From NCBI GenBank assembly GCA_965652545.1, contig CBFGWV010000080.1:1-16533 (forward strand): 16,533 bases of DNA. The letters are read 5' to 3'. Under the pieces are notes generated by a model. The model saw only the letters and a list, made by a program, of their open reading frames with translations, ran no database searches and was not told the origin of the DNA. The position numbers and the translations under genes are program-made. Positions 7,096 to 14,851 of the stretch are shown one piece after another; the first letter of the stretch is position 1; the number at the start of each line of letters is the position of its first letter. This stretch comes from CBFGWV01 sp965652545. GTDB lineage: Bacteria > Pseudomonadota > Gammaproteobacteria > Competibacterales > Competibacteraceae.

Positions 7096-7234
7096 GCCGG
7101 TCCGACGGGGACCCGCTGTGCCTGCACCCGGCGCGACCGCCACCGATCTGCTACCACGGGCGGTAGCGGCCTATGATTGAAGACAAAGGGCTGTACCGAA
7201 TTTCCGGTGGCCCGCAACCGTGACGAGTGAATGC
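7096..7234. other. proA-rsfS intergenic region lacking nadD; possible nadD 3' remnant
   Basis: No complete gene fits in these 139 bases. A 16-codon frame at 7173-7223 reads MIEDKGLYR followed by seven further residues. The E. coli NadD C-terminus is YINQQGLYR, and the shared I and GLYR are at the place where nadD normally ends just before rsfS. A hairpin pairs GCTACC 7150-7155 with GGTAGC 7162-7167 around a 6-nt loop, with no T-tract. TATGAT at 7172-7177 resembles a -10 box, but no good -35 lies 16-18 nt upstream. Confidence 0.4.
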
Positions 7235-7597
7235 ATGGAGTTAGATGCGCTGAGAACGTTGGTCATCGGTGCGCTGGAGGACCTCAAGGCGGTCGAGATC
7301 AAGGAAATGGACGTACACGCCATTTCCGGGTTTACCGATCTCATGGTCGTCGCCACCGGTAATTCCACCCGCCAAGTCAAGGCACTGGCCGACAGGGTCC
7401 AGCAGCGGGCCCTCGAAGCCGGTGTCAAGCCGCTGGGCGTGGAGGGCGAGCGCGATGCGGAATGGATCCTCATCGATTTCGGCGACATGGTCATCCACGT
7501 GATGACCGCCGAGAAGCGCGACTTCTACAATCTGGAGAAACTCTGGTCCACGGCGCCCGCCCGCGCCGGCGCGGGCAAAGGTGATGGCGGTGCATGA
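7235..7597 (+). CDS. rsfS: Ribosome silencing factor RsfS
   Basis: RsfS binds ribosomal protein L14 (uL14) on the 50S subunit and blocks joining with 30S, lowering translation during starvation. The product has 120 residues. The family core is plain: LEDLKAVEIKEMDVHAISGF, TDLMVVATGNSTRQVKALAD, PLGVEGERDAEWILIDFGDMVIHVM, and the ending YNLEKLWS. I chose ATG 7235 over the in-frame GTG 7220 because MELDALRTLVIGALEDLKA aligns end to end with the E. coli N-terminus MQGKALQDFVIDKIDDLKG, and because GTG 7220 lacks a ribosome binding site. A short extension rich in Ala and Gly follows the conserved end. The stop overlaps the rlmH start (ATGA), so the two are translationally coupled. Confidence 0.95.
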   Translation: MELDALRTLVIGALEDLKAVEIKEMDVHAISGFTDLMVVATGNSTRQVKALADRVQQRALEAGVKPLGVEGERDAEWILIDFGDMVIHVMTAEKRDFYNLEKLWSTAPARAGAGKGDGGA

Positions 7598-8067
7598 AGC
7601 TGACGCTCATCGCTGTGGGCGAGAAGCTGCCGGCCTGGGCCCAGACGGCCGTGGCCGACTATGCCGGACGCCTGCCGCGGGACTGTCCGCTGAATGTCGT
7701 GCCTGTTGCGGCCGCCAAACGCGGCCGCGGTACACCGGTGGCGCGATCGATGGCCGAGGAGGCCGATCGTCTGCTGGCTGCCGTGCCCAAGGATGCCCGT
7801 GTGATCGCCTTGGAGGTGGACGGGCGGGGCTGGAGCACCGAAGAGCTGGCACAGCAGCTGCACACATGGCGCCAGGAGGGTCGCGACGTGGCCTTTCTGA
7901 TCGGTGGGGCGGACGGGCTGGATCCGGTCATCCGCGCGCGTGCCGACCAGGCCTGGTCGTTGTCGCCGCTGACCCTGCCCCACGCCCTGGCGCGTGTCGT
8001 CGTGGCGGAGCAGTTGTACCGGGCCTGGAGCATCCTGGCCCATCACCCGTACCACCGTGCCGGGTGA
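7594..8067 (+). CDS. rlmH: 23S rRNA (pseudouridine1915-N3)-methyltransferase RlmH
   Basis: RlmH uses S-adenosylmethionine to methylate N3 of pseudouridine 1915 in helix 69 of 23S rRNA on assembled ribosomes. The product has 157 residues, close to the 155 of E. coli. It starts MKLTLIAVGEKLPAW. The SPOUT-knot SAM site is visible in VAFLIGGADGLDPVIRARA and LSPLTLPHALARVVVAEQLYRAWSI, and it ends in the conserved HPYHR. ATG 7594 overlaps the rsfS stop by 4 nt. rsfS-rlmH is one of the most conserved bacterial gene pairs. maf starts 7 nt after the stop. Confidence 0.97.
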   Translation: MKLTLIAVGEKLPAWAQTAVADYAGRLPRDCPLNVVPVAAAKRGRGTPVARSMAEEADRLLAAVPKDARVIALEVDGRGWSTEELAQQLHTWRQEGRDVAFLIGGADGLDPVIRARADQAWSLSPLTLPHALARVVVAEQLYRAWSILAHHPYHRAG

Positions 8068-8074
8068 GTGCACC

Positions 8075-8668
8075 ATGAGTGCCGATGCCGCCTTGGTTCT
8101 GGCGTCCGCATCGCCGCGGCGGCGCGAACTGCTCGACCAACTGGGCCTGGCCTATCGCGTCGTCGTGCCCGCGGTGGACGAATCGGTGGCAGCGGGCGAG
8201 CGCGCGGACGCCTATGTCGCCCGTGTCGCCCTGGCCAAGGCGCGTGCCGGCGTGGAACTGGATGACGGCGCACTGCCGGTGCTCGGGGCGGACACTTCCG
8301 TGGTTGTCGACGACGATATCCTGGGCAAGCCGCGCGATGAGGTCGATGCGCACGCCATGCTCGCCCGCCTGGCTGGCCGCGATCACACGGTAATCAGCGC
8401 CGTGGCCATGGTCCACGAGGGGGTGGAAGACCTGCGCCTCCAGACCAGTCGGGTATGGTTTCGCGCCATTACGCGCACGGAAATGCACCGCTATTGGGCA
8501 AGTGGTGAACCCGCGGACAAGGCAGGTGCGTATGCTATCCAGGGACTGGGCGCCGTATTCGTCGCCCGGATCGAGGGAAGTTATTCCGGCGTCATGGGTT
8601 TGCCGTTGTTCGAGACGGCCGAACTCCTGACCCGATTTGCCGTTCCCATGTGGAACCACGGCGGATAG
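8075..8668 (+). CDS. maf: Maf/YhdE family nucleoside triphosphate pyrophosphatase (dTTPase/UTPase)
   Basis: Maf proteins hydrolyse non-canonical or excess nucleotides (YhdE subgroup: dTTP, UTP and modified pyrimidine forms) to monophosphate and pyrophosphate. The product has 197 residues. Motifs are LASASPRRRELLDQLGL at the N-terminus, VDESV, LGADTSVVVDDDILGKP with the catalytic Asp, and the C-terminal block DKAGAYAIQGLGAVFVARIEG (in part) followed by GSYSGVMGLPLFET. YAIQG and the arrangement just upstream of rng point to the YhdE rather than the YceF subgroup. ATG 8075 fits the family start (ADAALVLASASPRR). The frame is open further upstream, but that part overlaps rlmH. rng begins 7 nt downstream. 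Confidence 0.95.
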   Translation: MSADAALVLASASPRRRELLDQLGLAYRVVVPAVDESVAAGERADAYVARVALAKARAGVELDDGALPVLGADTSVVVDDDILGKPRDEVDAHAMLARLAGRDHTVISAVAMVHEGVEDLRLQTSRVWFRAITRTEMHRYWASGEPADKAGAYAIQGLGAVFVARIEGSYSGVMGLPLFETAELLTRFAVPMWNHGG

Positions 8669-8675
8669 TGCATTC

Positions 8676-10148
8676 ATGAGCGAAGAGATCCTGATCAACC
8701 TCACACCCCGCGAGACGCGTGTCGCCGTCGTCGAGAACGGGGTGCTGCAGGAGCTCTTCGTCGAGCGCCAGCGCAAACGGGGGCTGGTGGGCAACATCTA
8801 CAAGGGCCGCGTGGCGCGCGTCCTGCCGGGGATGGAAGCGGCCTTCATCGACGTGGGGCTGGAGCGCGCAGCGTTCCTGCACGTCTCGGACATTCAGGGC
8901 TACCCGCCGGCGGGCGAAACCGGCGAGGGGGAGGGCCGGCGTCCGGTCATCATCTCCGATCTGGTGCGGCCGGGGCAGGAGTTGGTGGTCCAGGTCATCA
9001 AGGATGCCATCGGCACCAAGGGTGCGCGGCTGACGACCCATATCACCATCCCCTCGCGTTATCTGGTGCTGCTGGCCGACTCCGAGGCCATGGGCGTGTC
9101 GGTGAAGATCGACGACGAGGCCGAGCGCCAACGCCTGAAGGAGGTCGTCGGCGCCTTCCGCGCCGAGTTTGGTGGCGGCTACATCGTACGCACCGCGGCC
9201 GAAGGCGTCGAATCCTGGGCCTTGCGGGCGGACATGCAATTCCTTCAGCGGCTTTGGGAGTCTATTCGCGAGCGCGCGCAGGAGGCCCGGCCGGGCGAGA
9301 TCATCTACGAGGACCTGCCCCTGGAGTTACGCATCCTGCGCGATTTCGTCGGCGACGAGGTGGAGAAGGTCCGCATCGACTCGCGCGAGGGCTACGACCG
9401 CCTGGCCCGCTTCGCCGGCAAGTTCGTGCCCGAGATGCTGCCGCGTATCGAGCATTACGGCGGCGAGCGGCCGATCTTCGACCTCTACAACGTTGAGGAC
9501 GAGATCCAGAAAGCGCTCTCGCGCAAGGTGCAGTTGAAGTCCGGCGGCTACATCATCATCGATCAGACGGAAGCCATGACCACAGTGGATGTGAACACCG
9601 GCGCCTACGTGGGCCACCGCAATCTCGAAGAGACTATCTTCAAGACCAATCTCGAGGCCGCCCAGGCGATGTCCCGCCAGCTTAGGCTGCGGAACCTCGG
9701 TGGCATCATCATCATCGACTTCATCGACATGTCCAGCGAAGAGCATCGCCAAGCGGTGTTGAAGGCGCTGGAGAAACACCTCGAGAAGGACCGGGCCAAG
9801 AACCACATCTGCGAGGTTTCCTCGCTGGGTCTGGTGGAGATGACCCGCAAGCGCACCCGCGAGAGTCTCGAACACATCCTATGCGAATCCTGCCCCGCCT
9901 GCGGCGGCCGAGGCATGATGAAAACCGCCGAGACGGTGTGCTACGAGATCTTCCGCGAGGTGATGCGCGAAGCCCGCCAGTACCAGGCGCGCCAGTTCCT
10001 CATCCTGGCCTCGCCCGATGTCGTGGACCTCATGCTGGATGAGGAGTCCACCAGCGTCGCCGAGTTGGAGGCGTTCATCGGGATCCCGATCAAGTTTCAG
10101 TCCGAAGTGCTCTACAGCCAGGAACAGTACGACGTGGTGCTGATGTAG
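8676..10148 (+). CDS. rng: Ribonuclease G
   Basis: RNase G is an endoribonuclease of the RNase E/G family that matures the 5' end of 16S rRNA and cuts some mRNAs, with preference for 5'-monophosphate AU-rich sites. The product has 490 residues (E. coli 489). In order: MSEEILINLTPRETRVAVVE, an S1 RNA-binding domain (NIYKGRVARVLPGMEAAFIDVG to about residue 125), the 5'-sensor/RNase H-like region, and the DNase I-like catalytic domain with metal ligands D305 (TTVDVNTGAYVG) and D348 (IIDFIDM). The zinc-link cysteines C406 and C409 (CPACGGRG) hold the dimer. The C-terminus lacks the long RNase E scaffold, so it is Rng and not Rne. ATG 8676 aligns with the family start. yhdP follows after 4 nt. Confidence 0.97.
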   Translation: MSEEILINLTPRETRVAVVENGVLQELFVERQRKRGLVGNIYKGRVARVLPGMEAAFIDVGLERAAFLHVSDIQGYPPAGETGEGEGRRPVIISDLVRPGQELVVQVIKDAIGTKGARLTTHITIPSRYLVLLADSEAMGVSVKIDDEAERQRLKEVVGAFRAEFGGGYIVRTAAEGVESWALRADMQFLQRLWESIRERAQEARPGEIIYEDLPLELRILRDFVGDEVEKVRIDSREGYDRLARFAGKFVPEMLPRIEHYGGERPIFDLYNVEDEIQKALSRKVQLKSGGYIIIDQTEAMTTVDVNTGAYVGHRNLEETIFKTNLEAAQAMSRQLRLRNLGGIIIIDFIDMSSEEHRQAVLKALEKHLEKDRAKNHICEVSSLGLVEMTRKRTRESLEHILCESCPACGGRGMMKTAETVCYEIFREVMREARQYQARQFLILASPDVVDLMLDEESTSVAELEAFIGIPIKFQSEVLYSQEQYDVVLM

Positions 10149-10152
10149 CGTC

Positions 10153-13100
10153 ATGGCGCGCGGACTTCGCTGGGCATTTCGTGCCCTGTGCTGGTGTCTT
10201 GGTACGCTGATCGTCCTCTTGGCGCTGACACTGGTGGCTGCGCGGCTGCTGTTGCCCGAATGGGTCGAGCGCCAGCCTGCGCTGCTGGCCGAGCTCAGCG
10301 ACCGCCTCGACCTGCCCCTGTCGGTGGCGGCGATACGCCTGGATTTTGCCGGTTGGAGCCCGATCCTGCGCTTGGATGCTTTGGGCGTGCATGACCCGCG
10401 CGATCCGGCGCAGACATTGATCACCGCCCGCCGCGGCGTGGCCCGGCTCGATCTGGCCGCCAGCCTGCGTGCGCGTGCGCCGCGGCTGGCGTTTCTGCGG
10501 CTGTACGATCTCGATATCTCGCTCGAGCACGGCACTGACGGGGCTTGGCGACTGCTGCCCCAGGCGCTCAACCGCGAGCCGCTGGCGCTGGAAACGGCGC
10601 TGGCGATTCTCGGGGGTATGAAGCAAGTGAACATCGACGAGTCGCGGCTGACGATCCGCTCCGCGGCCGATGGCTTCGACCCACTGGCTTTACGCGATGT
10701 GTCGCTCACCCTCAATCACGAGGCCGGACGGCTGCGGATCGCCGCCGACGGGCGGTTGGGCCCGGCCGCGGTGCGTGCGCGGGTGGATTGGCGCCATGGT
10801 GAGAACCTCGCCGACGGCAGCGGGCAGATCTATCTTCAAGGCCGGCAACTCTCTGCCGCCAACTGGCCGTCCCTGACTGGACTGGCCGGGCAGGGGGACG
10901 TGGCGGTCTGGTTGCAGGCGACCGATGGCCGCGTGCGCAGTGCGGTGGTGGATGCGGATTGGCAGGATGGGACGCCTCGGCCACTGCGCCTGCTGGCGCA
11001 CGCCGATCTGTCCGACGATGCGCTGAATTGGCGGGCGAGCTTGAGCGAAGGCCGCGATATAGCCGCACTCGGGCGGGGACGCTACGCCATCGGCAGCGGG
11101 CAATGGCGCGCATCGCTCAAGGACGCCAATCTTACGGCCCTGGGACGCCTGGCCGGTATCTGGCGCACGCCGAGCGGCGACAGGGGCATCGGGCGCTGGA
11201 TGCCCTCCGGCGGGATCGGCGAGCTGCGTGCCCAGGGGCGGAGGTTGGACGACTGGGCATTGGTGGCGGCGCTGGACGAGGCCGGGTTCAGCGATGCCGA
11301 CAGCGGGTTGAGCGTACAAGGCCTCAGTGGAGTGCTGCGGGCTGCTCCGGGGGCGGCAGCCATGACCATCGACAGCCACGGGCTGGTGGTGAGCCCGCCC
11401 GGTGGTTTGCCGGCGCCGGTGGTGCTCGATCGGCTGCAAGGCCGGGTCATGGCGGCCGGCGACATCGGTCGTGGCCGACTGATCGTCGACAACCTCATGG
11501 CCGACAATGCGGATCTGGCCATGAACATCGGGGGGCTGCTGCGCTGGGACGACGGTCGCCTGATGGTCGATGTGGCGGCGGATGTCGACACGATGGCCAT
11601 GGAGGCGATACCCCACTACCTACCGTTGGGGATTCTGGGCGATGAGATCCGCCAGTGGCTGCAACAAGCGTTTCTCGCCGGTACCGTCAGTTCAGGGCGG
11701 ATCCACTTCAGCGGTCAGCCGACGGATTTTCCGTTTGACGACGGCGGTGGTGAGTTCTTGGCGGATCTGCGCGCCGAAAACGCCCGCTTGCAATTCGACC
11801 CGCAATGGCCACTGCTGGATGTCGACGAGGCCGATGTCGTCTTTCATAACCGCAGCCTCACGGTCACCGCCGCCGGCGGCGCTTTGGGCCCGTTGACGGT
11901 CAACCCCACCACGGTAGCCGTTGCTGATCTGGACAAGCCGCTGCTGAAGATCGCCACAAATATAAGCGGCGATGGCGATGGCCTCATGCAGGTGATCGAC
12001 GCAAGTCCCCTGGCAGAGGACCTGGGGCCGCGGCTGGCCGACTTGACGCTTGATGGCGAGCATCGCCTGGCGCTTGATATTGGTCTGAAGCTGTTCGATG
12101 AGCGCGAAACCACAGTCGATGGGGAACTGAGCTTTCTTGGCGGCGCGGTGGGCTGGGCACCGTGGGACGTGGCCCTGGAGGCGGTCGAGGGCAACGTGCG
12201 CTTTGATCGTCAGGGACTCACCGACGGGGCCCTGGAGGCGCGCATCGAAGATCAATCGGTGACGGTCGCCGCCCGGCGGGAGGGCGAGAACAGCCAACTG
12301 CGCTTCAGCGGGCGCTATGCCATCGACGAGCTCACCGGGCTGCTCGGGGGGGAGCCGCCGGCGGTGTTGCAGTCGCTGGGGGAGGGGCGGTCCGATTGGG
12401 TGGCCGAGGTCTCCCTGGCCGAGGATTCGCCTGGTGGGCTGGTGCTACGCTCGGACCTCGTCGGCATTGCCATCGACAGCCCCGTCGGCACCAAAATGCC
12501 CGAGGTTGCGGTCCCTACCCTGATTCGGCTGGTGCCGGGGGGCGAGGATCGCTGGCGCCTGCAGGTCAAGATCGGCAATCGCCTCGAGGCTCGGGTCCGT
12601 CTGAGCGGCTTTCCGGAAGCCGCACAGTTGGATGGTATTGCTGTGCAGCTTGGCCCCGGCGAGGCGCAATGGCCTGCCGATGACGGGTTGACGATCCGCG
12701 GCAGCTTGCCCCGCTTTGATCCGGCCGGGCTGTCCCGTCTGGATGGTAGCGGCGACGGCCCAGCGCTGAGCGCACTGGATGTGGACATTCGGTCCCTGGT
12801 CGTCTCGGGTCTGGACCTCGGACCCGTACGGGTCAGCGGGGGCACTGAGGACGACACACTGAGCCTCATCCTGCAAGGCGCCGCGGTCAGCGGCACGGTG
12901 CATCGTCCAGCCGAGCCGACCGCTGCCTTGCCGGTGGGTATCAAGCTTGAACGCCTCGCCCTGCCGGATTGGCCGCAAGGGGCATCGAGCCGTGCGGTCA
13001 TCGAAGCCGGTACCTTGCCGCCTTTGTGGGTGCAAGTGGACGCCTTGTCGGTCGCCGAACGGGATCTGGGCCGTCTTACGCTCGATGTCGATCCGACGGA

Positions 13101-13872
13101 AACCGGTTTCGCTGTCCCCCAGTTCACCTTGGCGGCGGCCGATTGGCAACTGGCTGGCGAAGGCCGCTGGACGGCGGGCGCCGAGGGCGGCCGCAGCACG
13201 TTCGACTTCTCATTCAATAGCGAATCCCTGGGGGAGACGGCTGCCGACCTTGGCTACCAGAGCGTCATCAGGGACGGCCCCACCCGTGCCGATGCCGGGT
13301 TGAGCTGGCCCGGCGCGCCCTGGGCCTTGGAATTTGCCGCCCTGGACGGCACGCTGCGGGTGGTCATGGGCCCGGGGCGGCTGGTGGATGTCGAGCCGGG
13401 GGTCGGGCGGGTTCTGGGGCTGATCAGCCTGGGGTCCTTGTCTCGCCGCCTGCGCCTGGATTTTTCTGATTTGCTGGCCGAAGGGCTGGCGTTCGATAGC
13501 CTGGAAGGCGATGTAAGCTTTGGTAATGGACAGGCGACGATGACGTCCGTCGTGCTCGACGGACCGGCTGCCCGGGTGGACATCTCCGGCAGCGCGGATC
13601 TGGTGAACGAGCGGTACGATCAGCAGGTCTCAGTCATTCCCAAGGTCAGTGGCGCCGTGCCCATCGCTGGCGTACTGGCCGGCGGCCCTGCGGTGGGCGC
13701 CGCCTTGCTGCTGGCCGAGCGGGTATTGTCCGATCAGATCGACGAGGCGGCTCGTTATCGCTACCACGTCACCGGTCCCTGGAGCGACCCGACGATCATC
13801 CAGGAGGAGGCGCCCGCGGCCGCCGGTGGCGAGTCGCCCTCGCTTGGACCGGGCGGGCGCGATGGGCCGTGA
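10153..13872 (+). CDS. yhdP: AsmA-like protein YhdP (TIGR02099 family), envelope lipid transport
   Basis: YhdP is a large inner-membrane-anchored periplasmic protein. With TamB and YdbH it forms hydrophobic-groove bridges that carry phospholipids to the outer membrane; that role is known from E. coli. The product has 1239 residues (E. coli 1266). One N-terminal membrane anchor lies at about residues 12-34 (ALCWCLGTLIVLLALTLVAA). Long beta-rich AsmA/DUF3971 repeats follow, and the C-terminus has the family block VEPGVGRVLGLISLGSLSRR, then FDSLEGDVSFGNG, VPIAGVLAGGPAVGAALLLA and YHVTGPWSDPTI. A short disordered Ala/Gly/Pro tail ends it. ATG 10153 is 4 nt after rng, in the conserved maf-rng-yhdP order. 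Confidence 0.93.
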   Translation: MARGLRWAFRALCWCLGTLIVLLALTLVAARLLLPEWVERQPALLAELSDRLDLPLSVAAIRLDFAGWSPILRLDALGVHDPRDPAQTLITARRGVARLDLAASLRARAPRLAFLRLYDLDISLEHGTDGAWRLLPQALNREPLALETALAILGGMKQVNIDESRLTIRSAADGFDPLALRDVSLTLNHEAGRLRIAADGRLGPAAVRARVDWRHGENLADGSGQIYLQGRQLSAANWPSLTGLAGQGDVAVWLQATDGRVRSAVVDADWQDGTPRPLRLLAHADLSDDALNWRASLSEGRDIAALGRGRYAIGSGQWRASLKDANLTALGRLAGIWRTPSGDRGIGRWMPSGGIGELRAQGRRLDDWALVAALDEAGFSDADSGLSVQGLSGVLRAAPGAAAMTIDSHGLVVSPPGGLPAPVVLDRLQGRVMAAGDIGRGRLIVDNLMADNADLAMNIGGLLRWDDGRLMVDVAADVDTMAMEAIPHYLPLGILGDEIRQWLQQAFLAGTVSSGRIHFSGQPTDFPFDDGGGEFLADLRAENARLQFDPQWPLLDVDEADVVFHNRSLTVTAAGGALGPLTVNPTTVAVADLDKPLLKIATNISGDGDGLMQVIDASPLAEDLGPRLADLTLDGEHRLALDIGLKLFDERETTVDGELSFLGGAVGWAPWDVALEAVEGNVRFDRQGLTDGALEARIEDQSVTVAARREGENSQLRFSGRYAIDELTGLLGGEPPAVLQSLGEGRSDWVAEVSLAEDSPGGLVLRSDLVGIAIDSPVGTKMPEVAVPTLIRLVPGGEDRWRLQVKIGNRLEARVRLSGFPEAAQLDGIAVQLGPGEAQWPADDGLTIRGSLPRFDPAGLSRLDGSGDGPALSALDVDIRSLVVSGLDLGPVRVSGGTEDDTLSLILQGAAVSGTVHRPAEPTAALPVGIKLERLALPDWPQGASSRAVIEAGTLPPLWVQVDALSVAERDLGRLTLDVDPTETGFAVPQFTLAAADWQLAGEGRWTAGAEGGRSTFDFSFNSESLGETAADLGYQSVIRDGPTRADAGLSWPGAPWALEFAALDGTLRVVMGPGRLVDVEPGVGRVLGLISLGSLSRRLRLDFSDLLAEGLAFDSLEGDVSFGNGQATMTSVVLDGPAARVDISGSADLVNERYDQQVSVIPKVSGAVPIAGVLAGGPAVGAALLLAERVLSDQIDEAARYRYHVTGPWSDPTIIQEEAPAAAGGESPSLGPGGRDGP

Positions 13873-13876
13873 GAAA

Positions 13877-13973
13877 GTTTTAAGTTTTACGTTTTAAGTT
13901 TTAAGTTTGGTACTGGAACGAGATATTGAAGCCGAAATCCGACACTTAAAACTTAAAACTTAAAACGTAAAAC
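13877..13973. repeat. TTTTAAG-heptad inverted repeat between yhdP and nit
   Basis: Each arm is a run of 7-nt units, TTTTAAG with one TTTTACG variant. The left arm (13877-13908) reads as four units plus TTT; the right arm (13944-13973) is the reverse complement of four units. The arms share a perfect 25-nt inverted repeat (13884-13908 with 13949-13973) around a 40-nt loop of ordinary composition. In AT-rich sequence inside 65% GC DNA this stands out strongly. It could form a hairpin or cruciform. It has no GC stem and T-tail of its own, so it is not a classic terminator. It probably belongs to a dispersed repeat family, but I see only one copy here. Confidence 0.9.
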
Positions 13974-13999
13974 CCAGCTCTAAACAGGAGAGCGCCGCC

Positions 14000-14851
14000 A
14001 TGACTCGCATCGCCGCCGTGCAAATGGCTTCAGGACCCAACCTCAACGCCAACGTCCTGGAGGTCGAGCGGCTGATCGGCAAGGCCGCCACCGCCGGCGC
14101 CAAGCTGGTAGTGCTTCCTGAGAATTTTTATCTGATGGGGCATAAGGACGTTCAGGTCCTGGATGTGGCCGAGGCCGACGGCGAGGGGCCGCTGCAAGCC
14201 TTCCTCGCCCGCCAGGCGGCCCGTCATGGCATCTGGCTGGTGGCCGGTACGGTGCCCATCCGCAGCCACGAGTCACCGCGTGCCCGCTCGGCCTGTCTTG
14301 TGTTCGACGCATTGGGCCGGCGGGTCGCCCGCTATGACAAGATCCACCTGTTCGATGTCACCGTGGTGGACAGCGACGAGCATTATCAGGAATCGCGGGT
14401 GTTCGAGCCTGGTGATCACGTCGTCGTGCTCGATACCCCGTTCGGTCGCCTCGGCCTGTCCATTTGCTACGACCTGCGCTTCCCCGAGCTGTACCGTGCC
14501 CTCACCGCTGCTGGTGCGCAAATCATCACCGTGCCCTCGGCGTTCACCGCCGCGACCGGCAAGGCGCATTGGGAGCCGCTTCTGCGCGCCCGCGCCATCG
14601 AAAATCTCAGTTATGTCGTCGCCGCGGCACAAGGGGGTTATCACGCCAACGGCCGCGAAACCTGGGGCGACAGCCTGATCTGCGACCCCTGGGGGCGCGT
14701 GCTCGACCGTCTGCCGCGGGGCTCGGGCGTGGTGCTGGCGGATATCGACCTGCAGCGCCTGACATCTGTGCGCCGGCAATTTCCGGCGCTGGAGCACCGC
14801 ACGCTGGTGGTCGATCCGGTCGTGCGCCGTGGCCGGGAGCAGGCCGCGTGA
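14000..14851 (+). CDS. Nitrilase-superfamily amidohydrolase, probable deaminated glutathione amidase
   Basis: This is a carbon-nitrogen hydrolase of 283 residues with the complete catalytic triad: E41 (VLPENFYLMG), K114 (RYDKIHLFDV) and C156 (SICYDLRFPELYR). The HLFDV and CYDLRFPELYR signatures place it in the Nit1/YbeM branch, whose known role is repair of glutathione deaminated by transaminases; that substrate is inferred from the branch. The start ATG 14000 has AGGAG at 13986-13990, 9 nt upstream, the best ribosome binding site in the window. It lies between yhdP and tldD, a position it also has in Pseudomonas-type genomes. Its stop overlaps the tldD GTG by 4 nt. Confidence 0.92.
   Translation: MTRIAAVQMASGPNLNANVLEVERLIGKAATAGAKLVVLPENFYLMGHKDVQVLDVAEADGEGPLQAFLARQAARHGIWLVAGTVPIRSHESPRARSACLVFDALGRRVARYDKIHLFDVTVVDSDEHYQESRVFEPGDHVVVLDTPFGRLGLSICYDLRFPELYRALTAAGAQIITVPSAFTAATGKAHWEPLLRARAIENLSYVVAAAQGGYHANGRETWGDSLICDPWGRVLDRLPRGSGVVLADIDLQRLTSVRRQFPALEHRTLVVDPVVRRGREQAA

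Noticed and set aside
5833..7143. Long open frame (436 codons) on the minus strand opposite proA
   Set aside because: It is a GC-skew shadow of proA with low-complexity Gly/His/Arg content and no family motif.
7150..7167. Hairpin GCTACC/GGTAGC as a terminator after proA
   Set aside because: The stem is only 6 bp (8 with a wobble) and no T-run follows; it is too weak to call.
13877..13973. Heptad repeats read as a CRISPR array or terminator
   Set aside because: The units are 7 nt and contiguous with no spacers, and the stem is AT-rich without a T-tail that differs from the arm itself.
14464..14847. An upstream extension of the tldD frame inside nit
   Set aside because: It overlaps the catalytic half of nit and is Arg/Ala-rich shadow sequence. 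GTG 14848 gives the expected TldD length.
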